Shown here one piece after another: positions 27,505 through 35,947 of a stretch of DNA of 64,000 nucleotides (within the stretch, counting starts at the first letter, position 1; every line of letters starts with the position of its first letter). This DNA is from Chitinophaga filiformis (GTDB lineage: Bacteria; Bacteroidota; Bacteroidia; Chitinophagales; Chitinophagaceae): positions 80,603-144,602 of the forward strand of contig NZ_FNBN01000011.1 in assembly GCF_900102545.1 (NCBI RefSeq), given 5' to 3'. The translations under genes and the position numbers were made by a program. The notes beneath the pieces are model-generated. The model worked only from the letters and a program-made list of their open reading frames with translations. It was not told the origin of the DNA and made no database searches.

Positions 27505-27861
27505 CTAATTGTAATGCCCCATCGCCAGGAATACCTTCCCATCCTCATTGAATACAAAAAATTCCGCCGCTTTCTTTCCCTTAACACTCGTGTAATAAAT
27601 GACCACAGTATTTATGCATGATAAAACTTCATGTAGCTCGAAATGAAGATCGGGATACTTCACCAGCGCCTTTTCCCAATAATTCCGCACGTTTTCCTTT
27701 CCTTTCAGACGGCCATCCGGGCTGATGCCCATTTGTAGTATAAAGGGACTGCTCATTTCAAAATCCTCCGTATAATGTTCGAGTACCGCATCAAGGTTGT
27801 GCGTGTTCCATGCGGCTACCCATTCGTCGGCAAATTGTAGGACTTGTTCGCGTGAGATCAT
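27505..27861 (-). CDS. NTF2-like/SnoaL family protein
   Basis: This 118-residue cytoplasmic protein shows the SnoaL-like cone fold pattern: ADEWVAAWNTHNLDAVLEHY, then FEMSSPFILQMG, KGKENVRNYWEKAL and the closing FFVFNEDGKVFLAMGHYN. Members are small isomerases or hydrolases or ligand-binding proteins of uncertain substrate. It lies 54 bp downstream of an AraC regulator on the same strand and is probably co-transcribed with or controlled by it. It is the second NTF2-like gene next to an AraC gene within 1.5 kb. Confidence 0.87.
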   Translation of the reverse strand: MISREQVLQFADEWVAAWNTHNLDAVLEHYTEDFEMSSPFILQMGISPDGRLKGKENVRNYWEKALVKYPDLHFELHEVLSCINTVVIYYTSVKGKKAAEFFVFNEDGKVFLAMGHYN

Positions 27862-27915
27862 ATTTTTTTTTTATAAAAGTACAGCGTGGAGATATGAGAG
27901 AATAGGACAAAAAGG

Positions 27916-28512
27916 TCAAATTGCAACTTGACCTGGTGTATGGCCGAAGGCCTGTTTGTACCTGCGGATAAAGTAAGATACATCTTCAAACCCGCTCATA
28001 TAGCAGGCTTCCTTCACAGATAAATGCTTATGTTGCAGAAGGTATTTTGCTTGTTGTAAACGTTTTTCGATCATCCATTGACCAGGACTACAGCCCACGT
28101 TCTTTTTGAACCATCGCTTAAAAGTGCTCAGACTCATGTTGTGAGCGCTGGCGTAATATTGCAGCTGCATACGGTCTGCAATGTGACAGGCCATGGGACT
28201 GAGCAAGGTATCTGCATCGCCAAGCAGCAGGTTCAGGCTTACGAAAGGTTCCCGCTTCACGAGGATATCAGAATATAAAATGGAATTTTTCGGAACGAAA
28301 AGCGCATCACCAGCTTTCATATCATATCGTTCACCGTTCAGGAAAACCACTTTCCGTCCTTCGCGTACATAGGTAAGTGCAGCGTAAGGCATAAAGAACG
28401 CATCCTCGGAAGAGCGGCGGTACTGGCAGAAAGCCATGTTCATTACGCCATCAGCATATAACAGTTCTACCTTTGCCCTGCGCTGGTTAAAGTTTTCATA
28501 TAGCCGGATCAT
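27916..28512 (-). CDS. AraC family transcriptional regulator (short form)
   Basis: Only 198 residues, shorter than the usual 280-300. An abbreviated cupin-like N-terminus (YDMKAGDALFVPKNSILYSD) is followed by an AraC HTH domain (about 100-195) with NMSLSTFKRWFKKNVGCSPG and VSYFIRRYKQAFGHTPGQVA. The first helices of the HTH region appear compressed. The reading frame is intact and the gene is followed by an NTF2-like gene on the same strand, its probable target. Confidence 0.83.
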   Translation of the reverse strand: MIRLYENFNQRRAKVELLYADGVMNMAFCQYRRSSEDAFFMPYAALTYVREGRKVVFLNGERYDMKAGDALFVPKNSILYSDILVKREPFVSLNLLLGDADTLLSPMACHIADRMQLQYYASAHNMSLSTFKRWFKKNVGCSPGQWMIEKRLQQAKYLLQHKHLSVKEACYMSGFEDVSYFIRRYKQAFGHTPGQVAI

Positions 28513-28887
28513 GGACGCAAATTACAAAGTCTTCGTGATAACTTTTCAGGATTGATCATATCGGAAATGAAGCCAGGACAAAATGGGGCTTTAAATACGT
28601 TACTTTCCTGTTTACTTACCTTTTGGAATGAAGCCCAGCACACCTGTCTTCACGACCTCATTATATCTCTGCCTCGTATGTCTTGCAAGTGAAAAGGTCT
28701 TTATTCCGGCCATTTATATCTGAACTTTAAAATATATTTCATCCCTTCGCTCCCGGATTTGAACGATCATCATCGGAACAAAGCTAAAACAAGTTTTTCG
28801 AAATCCAGATAACCCTGCTTTACCGTAATACAGCAAATCAATTATACGCTGAAAGAGGGATTAGACGATTATCCTTAACTTTGATCC
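28513..28887. other. Intergenic region with a small coding-like fragment
   Basis: No complete gene. On the minus strand 28612-28713 encodes 33 residues (MAGIKTFSLARHTRQRYNEV and a further VVKTGVLGFIPKGK-like end) with protein-like composition, directly preceded by a stop; it may be the tail of a lost gene. At the right end TAACTTTG (28876-28883) is a candidate -7 element for the methyltransferase, ending 4 bp before its ATG. Confidence 0.3.
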
Positions 28888-29499
28888 ATGCAATCGGAAC
28901 TTCAACAACTTTATGGGAATATAGATATTTACCTTTTTGACCAACTGCTTAAAGGCACATATGATAATTGTAAAAAGGTGCTCGACGCAGGCTGCGGAGG
29001 CGGACGTAACTTGATTTATTTTCTCAGAAACGGCTATGAGGTGCATGGCATTGATCCAAATCCCAATGCGGTATTAGCAGTTAAGCAGCTATCACAAACA
29101 CTGGGCTATGCGAACGCTAAAGCGAATTTCGCAATTGCCTCGGCTGAAAACCTACCTTTTGATGATAATTATTTTGACCTCGTGATCAGCAGCGCGGTAT
29201 TGCACTTCGCCAACAATCCTGATCATTTTGATAATATGATCCACTCCATGTGGCGCGTGCTGAAACCCGGCGGCTATTTATTTGCCAGGCTTGCGTCGGA
29301 CATCGGGATTGAAACGCTTGTGCAACACCTTGGCAATGGTCGCTATCTTTTGCCCGATGGCAGTGAACGTTTTTTGGTTAACCAGCAATTATTGCTTCAA
29401 TATACCGAAAGCCTCAACGCCCGGCTCCATGAACCAATAAAGACTACCAATGTACAAAACTTACGATGCATGACCACCTGGTGTATGCAGAAGGTTTAA
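28888..29499 (+). CDS. Class I SAM-dependent methyltransferase
   Basis: The 203-residue protein carries methyltransferase motif I VLDAGCGGGRNLIYFL (about residues 31-46), motif II VHGIDPNPNAV, DNYFDLVISSAVLHFANNPDHF (motif IV region) and MWRVLKPGGYLFARL (motif V/VI). This is the Methyltransf_11/25 type that methylates small molecules; the substrate is unknown. The C-terminus is short. The gene stands alone. A TAACTTTG promoter element ends 4 bp before the ATG, so the transcript may be leaderless or nearly so. Confidence 0.9.
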   Translation: MQSELQQLYGNIDIYLFDQLLKGTYDNCKKVLDAGCGGGRNLIYFLRNGYEVHGIDPNPNAVLAVKQLSQTLGYANAKANFAIASAENLPFDDNYFDLVISSAVLHFANNPDHFDNMIHSMWRVLKPGGYLFARLASDIGIETLVQHLGNGRYLLPDGSERFLVNQQLLLQYTESLNARLHEPIKTTNVQNLRCMTTWCMQKV

Positions 29500-29607
29500 A
29501 GTTATCATTGGAGTGTTAAACAATGGTCCGCTACTCAATCTCAAATAACATTTGCCTGTTAATGTCCGCTTAGAAAAGATTGTTTTTATAGGAATTATAA
29601 AATAAAA

Positions 29608-29626
29608 GCTGGTCTAAAAGACCAGC
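29608..29626 (-). terminator. Terminator of the 29705-30571 lipoprotein gene
   Basis: GCTGGTC-TAAAA-GACCAGC forms a perfect 7-bp stem. On the minus strand it is followed by TTTTATTTT, about 80 bp after the lipoprotein stop codon. Confidence 0.75.
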
Positions 29627-29704
29627 CTTAAAGTTAAATTTTCGAACTCTTTATCTCGAAACCTTGTTTTTCAACATAGAAGGCTTCTTCTTCGTAATTA
29701 GCGA

Positions 29705-30571
29705 TTAGTTTGCTGGAACGAATTTCGAATAGACGCCACCTCTGGTGCTGCTGGCGAACGGATCTGCCAATTGCTCCATTTGTCCTGTTCTCAAGATAGT
29801 GATCGTGTGTGTTAACGAAGTGGTACCCGCTGTGACAGTTACTTTATTCCCGTTCAGCGTCCAGGTACCAGTTTGTGTTACACCAGAATTAGTTATTGCA
29901 GTCCACGTATGATTGGAAAAATACTGTTCTGTTGAATTCTGCAATGGGTTGATAAATATCTTATTTGTCATGTAAACGATATCAGAAGTTGCCTGTGAGT
30001 AGTTCCAGAAACACATGTCGTATTTCCATTTGTTGGCAGTCAACATCTGCTCGATGGTCTTTGTTTGATCTGTTACTGGTAATACCGGCATCATGATCCC
30101 ATAGTTGCCACCATCTATAGCATTCCATTTAAGCACGTCGTTAGTAGGCCAGATCCTGGACGAGAATGTAACGTTGTTGATGTGAATATTCAACTGTTTA
30201 CCGAGATTACTCAGGTCGTAGGTACCATTCAGGGTAGTACCTGCGGCAGTAGTTTCTGAGTAAGTACCGTTCGAATTATAACGAACTTTGATCGGCTTCA
30301 GATCCAGACTTACAGGTGTTTTCCCGTCTTTGTACACCAGTTTTGGCGCACTGGTGTTGTAATTGGTGTAGTACTCATAATACTTCCAATCTTTGTTGAT
30401 CAGCGCCTGAGTGTTGATAGCGGTACTGTCTATTTCCTGTACGCTTGCAATGGTCGCAATGGCATTCGCCTTTGGAAGTAAGGTTTCCGGGGTTTCGTTT
30501 TCTGATTTAGTACATGCTGAAAAAAACAATGCTACACTTGCAACGAAAAGTGGGTTACGTAAAACTCTCAT
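29705..30571 (-). CDS. Lipoprotein with two lipocalin-like repeats
   Basis: The 288-residue protein has a lipoprotein signal with lipobox FFSAC (Cys20) and no recognised catalytic motif. It contains two similar halves: INKDWKYYEYYTN...VRYNSNGTYSETT...LNGTYDLSNLGKQLNIHINN (about 60-155) and LTANKWKYDMCFWNYSQ...EQYFSNHTWTAI...QTGTWTLNGNKVTVTAGT (about 178-275). The repeated pattern WxYxxxxxN, rising strand with G-T and T-W-T-L-NGN-VT is that of lipocalin-like domains common in Bacteroidota lipoproteins. It is probably anchored in the outer membrane; the function is unknown. Confidence 0.75.
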   Translation of the reverse strand: MRVLRNPLFVASVALFFSACTKSENETPETLLPKANAIATIASVQEIDSTAINTQALINKDWKYYEYYTNYNTSAPKLVYKDGKTPVSLDLKPIKVRYNSNGTYSETTAAGTTLNGTYDLSNLGKQLNIHINNVTFSSRIWPTNDVLKWNAIDGGNYGIMMPVLPVTDQTKTIEQMLTANKWKYDMCFWNYSQATSDIVYMTNKIFINPLQNSTEQYFSNHTWTAITNSGVTQTGTWTLNGNKVTVTAGTTSLTHTITILRTGQMEQLADPFASSTRGGVYSKFVPAN

Positions 30572-30828
30572 TTGTTAGGTTAAATTGTTACAAAAACAAA
30601 TATCACGATAAAGGTTACACTCTTTATTAGATTAAATATTTTTTTAATTCAATAAAACCACAGGATGGGCATTTGTAGATACAAATTTTCCTTCTTCTTA
30701 ACAGGTGTTGATTTGCCAGGGAATATTTTCCAAAACAGAATACCAGTAAGTGTTTTAAAATCACGTACTCCATTTTTTACATCAGCATTAACTGGCTCGA
30801 GATTATTTCCCTACGCAAGCCCTTTCCC

Positions 30829-30870
30829 AATTAGTAATATTGGTAAGAAAACCAGTAATCTGTATACAAA
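30829..30870 (+). promoter_or_regulatory. 42-bp element upstream of the aldo/keto reductase (copy A)
   Basis: This 42-bp segment matches 39 of 42 positions of a second copy at 33012-33053. It contains CCAAT...ATATTGG half-sites at its left side and GTAATCTGTATACAAA at its right. It ends 45 bp before the reductase ATG, where an activator site would be expected. CAATTTTG at 30890-30897 could be the -7 element. The left part of the gap (30572-30828) shows no gene. Confidence 0.6.
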
Positions 30871-30915
30871 CCGGCTCGCCCTTCTTCCACAATTTTGCAA
30901 TATAAAACATACAAA

Positions 30916-31899
30916 ATGAGAAGAAGACAATTAGGGGCCTCAGGATTAGAAGTGTCCGAACTTGGTTTCGGCTGCATGGGATTAAGCCATGGTTATGGTC
31001 CGGCAACAAATGAAAACGATGCCATTGCGCTCATTCGAAAAGCTTATGCATCTGGCATTACTTTCTTTGATACTGCGGAGGCGTATGGACAAGGCGCCAA
31101 TGAACAGTTGGTAGGAAAAGGATTGCACGATGTACGTGATAAAGTAATTATCGCTACCAAGTTTGGGTTTGCAAACGGCAAGAATACAAATGGTTTAGAT
31201 AGTCGCCCGGAACGCATCAGGCAAGTGGCGGAAAACTCGCTCAGGTATCTGCAAACTGATTACATCGATTTGTTTTATCAACACCGCGTGGACCCGAATG
31301 TGCCTATTGAGGATGTTGCCGGAACCGTAAAAGATTTGATTGCCGAAGGCAAAGTAAAACACTTCGGCATGAGTGAAGCAGGCGCGCAAAGTATACGCAG
31401 AGCGCATGCCGTACAGCCCGTGGCAGCCCTGCAAAGCGAGTACTCCATGTTCTGGCGTGAACCTGAAAAAGAAATCATTCCATTGCTTGAAGGATTGGGT
31501 ATTGGCTTCGTTCCGTTTAGTCCGTTGGGCAAAGGATTTTTAACGGGAAAGATGAATGCGGAAACTGAATTTGACAAGGCCGATTGGAGAAATGTCATTC
31601 CTCGTTTTACCAAAGAAAACCGTGAAGCAAATCAAACCATTGTTGACCTTATAACAAAGGTTGCGGGAGAACATAACGCAACGCCAGCGCAGATCGCATT
31701 GGCATGGCTGCTGGCGCAAAAGCCATGGATTGCACCGATTCCGGGAACCACGAAAATGACCCGCTTAGAAGAAAATATAGGCGGTGCAAACATTACCTTA
31801 AGCGATGATGATCTAGCTAATATTAACAAGGCTTTGGACAATATCAGCATTCAGGGAGAACGCTATCCCGCAAGCCTGGCAGGCTTGCAAGGCAGGTAA
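30916..31899 (+). CDS. Aldo/keto reductase
   Basis: The start at 30916 (MRRRQLGASGLEVSELGFGC) is where the family normally begins; the frame from 30895 would need TTG. The 327-residue protein carries the catalytic tetrad D52, Y57 (FDTAEAYG), K82 (IIATKFGF) and H123 (DLFYQHRVD), and the NADPH-binding C-terminal segment PIPGTTKMTRLEENIGGANI. It is close to the YhdN/AKR11-13 type that reduces aldehydes and ketones, often in response to electrophile stress. It converges on an AraC regulator, and both genes carry the same 42-bp upstream element. Confidence 0.93.
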   Translation: MRRRQLGASGLEVSELGFGCMGLSHGYGPATNENDAIALIRKAYASGITFFDTAEAYGQGANEQLVGKGLHDVRDKVIIATKFGFANGKNTNGLDSRPERIRQVAENSLRYLQTDYIDLFYQHRVDPNVPIEDVAGTVKDLIAEGKVKHFGMSEAGAQSIRRAHAVQPVAALQSEYSMFWREPEKEIIPLLEGLGIGFVPFSPLGKGFLTGKMNAETEFDKADWRNVIPRFTKENREANQTIVDLITKVAGEHNATPAQIALAWLLAQKPWIAPIPGTTKMTRLEENIGGANITLSDDDLANINKALDNISIQGERYPASLAGLQGR

Positions 31900-31950
31900 G
31901 TATAAGTAAAGAAGTGGTGGCTATTCGGAAATCCGTAAACATGAAAAAAG

Positions 31951-31972
31951 GCGCACGTAAGTGCGCTTTTTT
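31951..31972. terminator. Bidirectional terminator between aldo/keto reductase and AraC gene
   Basis: GCGCAC-GTAA-GTGCGC is flanked by AAAAAAG on the left and TTTTTT on the right, so it can stop transcription from both convergent genes. It starts 52 bp after the reductase stop. Confidence 0.85.
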
Positions 31973-32051
31973 CTGTGGCAGGAAAAGAGGGCGATCGGGC
32001 TGGCACGAACGTTGCGAAATCGCTAAAGATGAAATTTTAAATGAACCTCAT

Positions 32052-32948
32052 TTAATTCTTCATCCGGTAATCATTCGGCGTAAGGCCTACTTTCTGTTTG
32101 AATAAACGGGTGAAATGCTGCGGGTATTTAAAACCCAGCTCGTAAGCAATTTCACTCACAGATTTATTCATGTCAAACACTCTCTCTTTCGCCACATCTA
32201 TTACTTTTGATTGAATGTATTCCTGAGCAGATCTGCCGGTTTCTTTCTTCACCAGGTCCCCAAAATAGTTGGGGGATAAATGTAGTGCTTCGGCGCAATA
32301 AGCTACGGAAGGCAAGCCTTCGTTCCGCGGTTTATCGGATGAAAAATAGCCTTGCAATAAGTATTCCAACCGTTCCAGGATTCCTTTGTTTATATTCTCG
32401 CGCGTAATGAACTGGCGGTCATAAAAACGGATGCAGTAATTGAGTAGCAACTCAATGTTGGATGCAATCAATCGTTTGCTGTGCTTATCTATATTTTGAT
32501 CGAGTTCATACTCGATTTTTGAAAAGCAGTCAATCACAATACTCCTCTCTTTATCCGACAGGAGGAGCGCTTCATTTACCTCATACGAAAAGAATGAATA
32601 ATCCTGCATGTGTTTGCCCAGAGGAGTGCCATTTATCAGGTCAGAATGAAAGAGCAATGTCCAACCTTTCGGGGCAAATGGTTCATCGCCCCGTTGCACA
32701 CCTATTACCTGTCCCGGCGCTACAAATATCATACTACCATCCTGGTAGTCATAGTGCTTTCTTCCATAGCGCAATTGGGCAGCGTTCAGTTCTTTCAGTC
32801 CCACCGCATACAAACCAAAGTTGAATGACCTGGCGGGCACCGGCTGCGCTTTCGAGTTGTCAATCACAGTAACCAGCGGATGTTTGGTAACTACGCCCCG
32901 CATAGCATTGTATTGCGCGATGCTGGCAATTTTTACAATCTCTTCCAT
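32052..32948 (-). CDS. AraC family transcriptional regulator
   Basis: This 298-residue protein has a cupin-like N-terminal sensor (HYDYQDGSMIFVAPGQVIGVQ) and a C-terminal AraC HTH (LHLSPNYFGDLVKKETGRSA, VSEIAYELGFKYPQHFTRLF). It is a close relative of the regulator at 22341-23264. It faces the aldo/keto reductase tail to tail, and a 42-bp element that is nearly identical to one before the reductase lies 63 bp upstream of its own start. This suggests that it controls both itself and the reductase. Confidence 0.92.
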   Translation of the reverse strand: MEEIVKIASIAQYNAMRGVVTKHPLVTVIDNSKAQPVPARSFNFGLYAVGLKELNAAQLRYGRKHYDYQDGSMIFVAPGQVIGVQRGDEPFAPKGWTLLFHSDLINGTPLGKHMQDYSFFSYEVNEALLLSDKERSIVIDCFSKIEYELDQNIDKHSKRLIASNIELLLNYCIRFYDRQFITRENINKGILERLEYLLQGYFSSDKPRNEGLPSVAYCAEALHLSPNYFGDLVKKETGRSAQEYIQSKVIDVAKERVFDMNKSVSEIAYELGFKYPQHFTRLFKQKVGLTPNDYRMKN

Positions 32949-33011
32949 ACCTTATTCTTTATCGCTATAAAATTAAAGATTTCGGCAGGCCCTTTTGATA
33001 CCGGCCTTCCA

Positions 33012-33053
33012 AATTAGTAATATTGGTAGGAGAACCCGTAATCTGTATACAAA
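33012..33053 (-). promoter_or_regulatory. 42-bp element upstream of the AraC gene (copy B)
   Basis: This segment differs at only 3 of 42 positions from copy A at 30829-30870. Both copies read the same way on the plus strand, so relative to its own gene copy B is inverted. It lies 63 bp upstream of the AraC ATG at 32948. The rest of the 32949-33277 gap shows no gene. Confidence 0.6.
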
Positions 33054-33250
33054 ACAGCTCATGAGACCCACGGAATTTAAAGCAATGCCAAAATTTTAGC
33101 AATGTATAGAATAACTTGAACGCTAATATTGGGTGCTCTATGTTAGCAAACAAAAATAGGCTGTTCGGTGAGGCACATCAGTCCTTATGGTCTTTAAGGA
33201 ACTGAAAGTATCTGGTTTCATCATCAAAACGGCTAATCAGAAAAATTATC

Positions 33251-33258
33251 TAAATTTG
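33251..33258 (+). promoter_or_regulatory. Candidate -7 element TAAATTTG of the AraC gene at 33278
   Basis: TAAATTTG fits TAnnTTTG and ends 19 bp before the ATG. No clear -33 TTTG is seen. Confidence 0.4.
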
Positions 33259-33277
33259 ATTTTTACATACACGTACT

Positions 33278-34216
33278 ATGGATAATCTTTCACTTAGTGA
33301 TCTGGACAAGCGCTTCGCTTCCGGCTCTCCCCTGGAATTAAGCGCCCTATTACCGGCCGGTATTCAGGATGAGATCGGTCATTTCAATGTCTTTAATATG
33401 TCAAAGATCCGGCAGACCGCTCAGAATACACCGACCCAACCCTTTCAATGCCGTACCTTTTATAAAATCAGCCTGCTGGTAGGCCATTCCCAAATCGGCT
33501 ACCCTGATGGCATAAAATACCTTTCGCAATCAACATTGGTCTTTACGACGCCCAAAACTCCTATAACCTGGTTGCCGATGGAAAGGCAGTCGGGCATGTG
33601 TTGTGTGTTCACGCCAGAGTTTCTTCATCCAACCAGGAGCGGTGTAGTGCTGGACGAACTGCCGGTCTACAAATCGCCTGAGCATCCTTTGTTCACGCTG
33701 GAGAAGAAGGATGTGAAAATTGTCAAGGATATCTATGAAAAGATGCATACAGCAATCGCGTCAACTTATGCTTATAAGTATGACTTGCTGCGTACTTACA
33801 CACTTGAGCTCATTCATTTCGGGCAACAGTTGCAGTCAACTATAATGGCTCATCCCAATCACAACAATTCCGCACGCATAACGTCCCTGTTTATCGAGTT
33901 GCTGGAAAGGCAGTTCCCTCTGGACAATCCTCATCAGAAAATCAAGTTGCGAACTGCAGGAGACTATGCTAACGAGCTCTCTATACATGTCAATCACCTG
34001 AATAAAATATTAAAAGAAACCACAGGTCTGACAACATCCACGTTGATAGCCGGAAGAATCCTGAAGGAGGCGCAGATCTTACTACGTCAAACAAACTGGA
34101 CTATCGCTCAAATCGCTGATAGCCTTGGATTTTCAGACTTTGCGCATTTCGCGAAGTTCTTTAAGAATGAAACTTCTATTCCACCAGGCACCTATCGCTC
34201 CAAAGAAAAAGTTTGA
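33278..34216 (+). CDS. AraC family transcriptional regulator
   Basis: This 312-residue protein has an N-terminal domain with FQCRTFYKISLLVGHSQIGY and LSQSTLVFTTPKTPITWLPM, typical of an AraC subgroup that senses small molecules, and a C-terminal HTH domain (about 205-305) with LSIHVNHLNKILKETTGLTT and IADSLGFSDFAHFAKFFKNE. It precedes an SDR reductase by 90 bp on the same strand, the classic arrangement for a regulator and its target. The start follows a TAAATTTG element. Confidence 0.92.
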   Translation: MDNLSLSDLDKRFASGSPLELSALLPAGIQDEIGHFNVFNMSKIRQTAQNTPTQPFQCRTFYKISLLVGHSQIGYPDGIKYLSQSTLVFTTPKTPITWLPMERQSGMCCVFTPEFLHPTRSGVVLDELPVYKSPEHPLFTLEKKDVKIVKDIYEKMHTAIASTYAYKYDLLRTYTLELIHFGQQLQSTIMAHPNHNNSARITSLFIELLERQFPLDNPHQKIKLRTAGDYANELSIHVNHLNKILKETTGLTTSTLIAGRILKEAQILLRQTNWTIAQIADSLGFSDFAHFAKFFKNETSIPPGTYRSKEKV

Positions 34217-34306
34217 ATTATACATAAAATGGATTGATGTTAACATAGGCCTCATTTGTCTTTTACCGCAATTTTGTGTTGTCTTTTAATCAAAACAATA
34301 GCACAA

Positions 34307-35059
34307 ATGAACACATCAAAAATTGCGTTAATAACAGGCGGTGGACGGGGTATCGGTCAGAATATAGCATTAAGCCTGGCACAGAAAGGGCACGATATCA
34401 TTATCACATATGTTAACAACAAGGCAAGTGCTGAAGAAACGATAAGCGCTATTCATGCCCTGGGCCGCAAGGCAGTGGCCTTAGCACTCGACACGACAGA
34501 GGTTAAGAGTTTCGATGCCTTTGCGTTACAGCTAAGCGATACATTAAACACCACATTTGGAAGGACTCAGTTTGACTTCCTGATAAATAACGCTGGCACC
34601 AGTTATACTGCACTCATCGAGGCAACCACTGAAAGCAAGTTTGATGAGATGATGAACATCCATCTGAAAGGCGTCTATTTCCTTACTCAAAAGACGTTAA
34701 AACTATTGCAGGATGGCGGAAAGATTATAAATATTTCATCTGCCGTATCGCGGATCTCTTACCCGGGTGCTTCGGCTTACGCAATCATGAAGGGTGGTCT
34801 CGATGTGTATACCAGGTATCTGGCAGCTGAACTTGGGTCAAGAGGCATCACTGCAAACGTGGTGGCACCGGGAGCTATCTTCGGCGGCGCTACCATGGAG
34901 GACAGTCCCGAAATGCGCAAATTCGTAGAAGGTATCACGGCACTGGGACGTGTAGGATTGCCCGATGACGTAGGTGGTGTAGTGGCCTTCCTTTGTAGTG
35001 ATGACGCCAAATGGGTGAATGGACAGCGGATAGAAGTAACTGGTGGCGTGGGGCTGTAA
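34307..35059 (+). CDS. SDR family oxidoreductase (classical, FabG-like)
   Basis: From the ATG at 34307 the 250-residue protein begins MNTSKIALITGGGRGIGQNI, with the cofactor motif TGGGRGIG at 10-17; the upstream in-frame codons from 34256 are not part of the fold. NNAG is at 94-97, with the catalytic Ser at about 144, Tyr158 and Lys162 (YAIMK). The end IEVTGGVGL is typical. It probably reduces a ketone or aldehyde with NADPH. It follows an AraC regulator; CAATTTTG at 34269-34276 may be its own -7 element. A terminator lies 33 bp downstream. Confidence 0.93.
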   Translation: MNTSKIALITGGGRGIGQNIALSLAQKGHDIIITYVNNKASAEETISAIHALGRKAVALALDTTEVKSFDAFALQLSDTLNTTFGRTQFDFLINNAGTSYTALIEATTESKFDEMMNIHLKGVYFLTQKTLKLLQDGGKIINISSAVSRISYPGASAYAIMKGGLDVYTRYLAAELGSRGITANVVAPGAIFGGATMEDSPEMRKFVEGITALGRVGLPDDVGGVVAFLCSDDAKWVNGQRIEVTGGVGL

Positions 35060-35091
35060 CACTCCTTGTGAATCTTCCATATTGGCATTAA

Positions 35092-35137
35092 AGCGAAAGA
35101 TCGGAGGTGTCAATGTGTCTCCGACCTTTCGCTTTTT
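35092..35137. terminator. Terminator (GGTCGGAG family) between convergent genes
   Basis: AGCGAAAGATCGGAG pairs with CTCCGACCTTTCGCT with one mismatch around a 12-base loop and is followed by TTTT. The core and the TTTTTAAGG tail match the tRNA-Leu terminator at 20922. It separates the SDR gene from the convergent membrane protein gene at 35267. Confidence 0.8.
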
Positions 35138-35266
35138 AAGGTCTTGTTGGTCCGCCTCCAAAAATATACTGCCACCATCAGACTCACCGCCAGCACAACT
35201 GATCGCCCCAGCCAGCCGACCAAATAATTACGTAGGCGATAAGGGAATAAATCAAGGGGATAAATT

Positions 35267-35761
35267 TCACAAATTGCTTGCTTTATTTATTTTCCTTTGC
35301 GCTCTGAATTGCAAAATAGAACCGGCGATAAACAAGATAAAAAGAACAAGAAGGGTTCGACCAATCAGAGGATCCGTGGGGCCTTTGGCCAAAGGATGTC
35401 CAATTGGAATACGGTTAAATGTTTCATTAACTGTAGGAATCAGTGACAAGAAAAAGCTAAAGGAAAGAAAGAGGTTCTCGACAAAACGAGATCTGTTATT
35501 TCCTTGCTTTTTGGCATAAAGAAAATAGGCCACCGATATCAGCACCACAATTAATAGCGCGAGAATATGTCCCGGATTAATACCCACAACACTAGATAAC
35601 CCCAGCGCCGTCAGTGAAGTAATTAAGGTACAGTAAAAATAAACTTTGCCGGTAAGTTTGCCCAGGTCTATTTTACCGTTTCTTATTAAAGCTATAGCTG
35701 CAGCAACGACAGCGACAACACCAATAATGGTGTGAAAAATTCCTAAACCTGATAGTCCCAT
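35267..35761 (-). CDS. Hypothetical four-helix membrane protein
   Basis: This 164-residue protein has about four to five hydrophobic segments (IFHTIIGVVAVVAAAIALI, YCTLITSLTALGL, ILALLIVVLISVAYFLY and LLVLFILFIAGSIL). The loop IPIGHPLAKGPTDPL is Pro/Gly-rich. The overall pattern recalls DUF2306-type membrane proteins but I cannot assign it. It is flanked by AraC genes; the regulator at 35948 lies upstream on the same strand (187 bp) and may control it. Confidence 0.75.
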   Translation of the reverse strand: MGLSGLGIFHTIIGVVAVVAAAIALIRNGKIDLGKLTGKVYFYCTLITSLTALGLSSVVGINPGHILALLIVVLISVAYFLYAKKQGNNRSRFVENLFLSFSFFLSLIPTVNETFNRIPIGHPLAKGPTDPLIGRTLLVLFILFIAGSILQFRAQRKINKASNL

Positions 35762-35947
35762 GATTTTAGTTTGTAAATTTTGTAATATCCTAATGGATAG
35801 TGCAAAATTGCAATACTAAAAACAGAATGGTTTTGTGAATCGGGCCAATTATTTGGCGATATGGTCCAAAAAGCCTCCTTAAAACGTAAATTTTCAGCAG
35901 ATCTTAAAGGTATTGACTACAGCACAAACATCACGATAATGTGGCGA

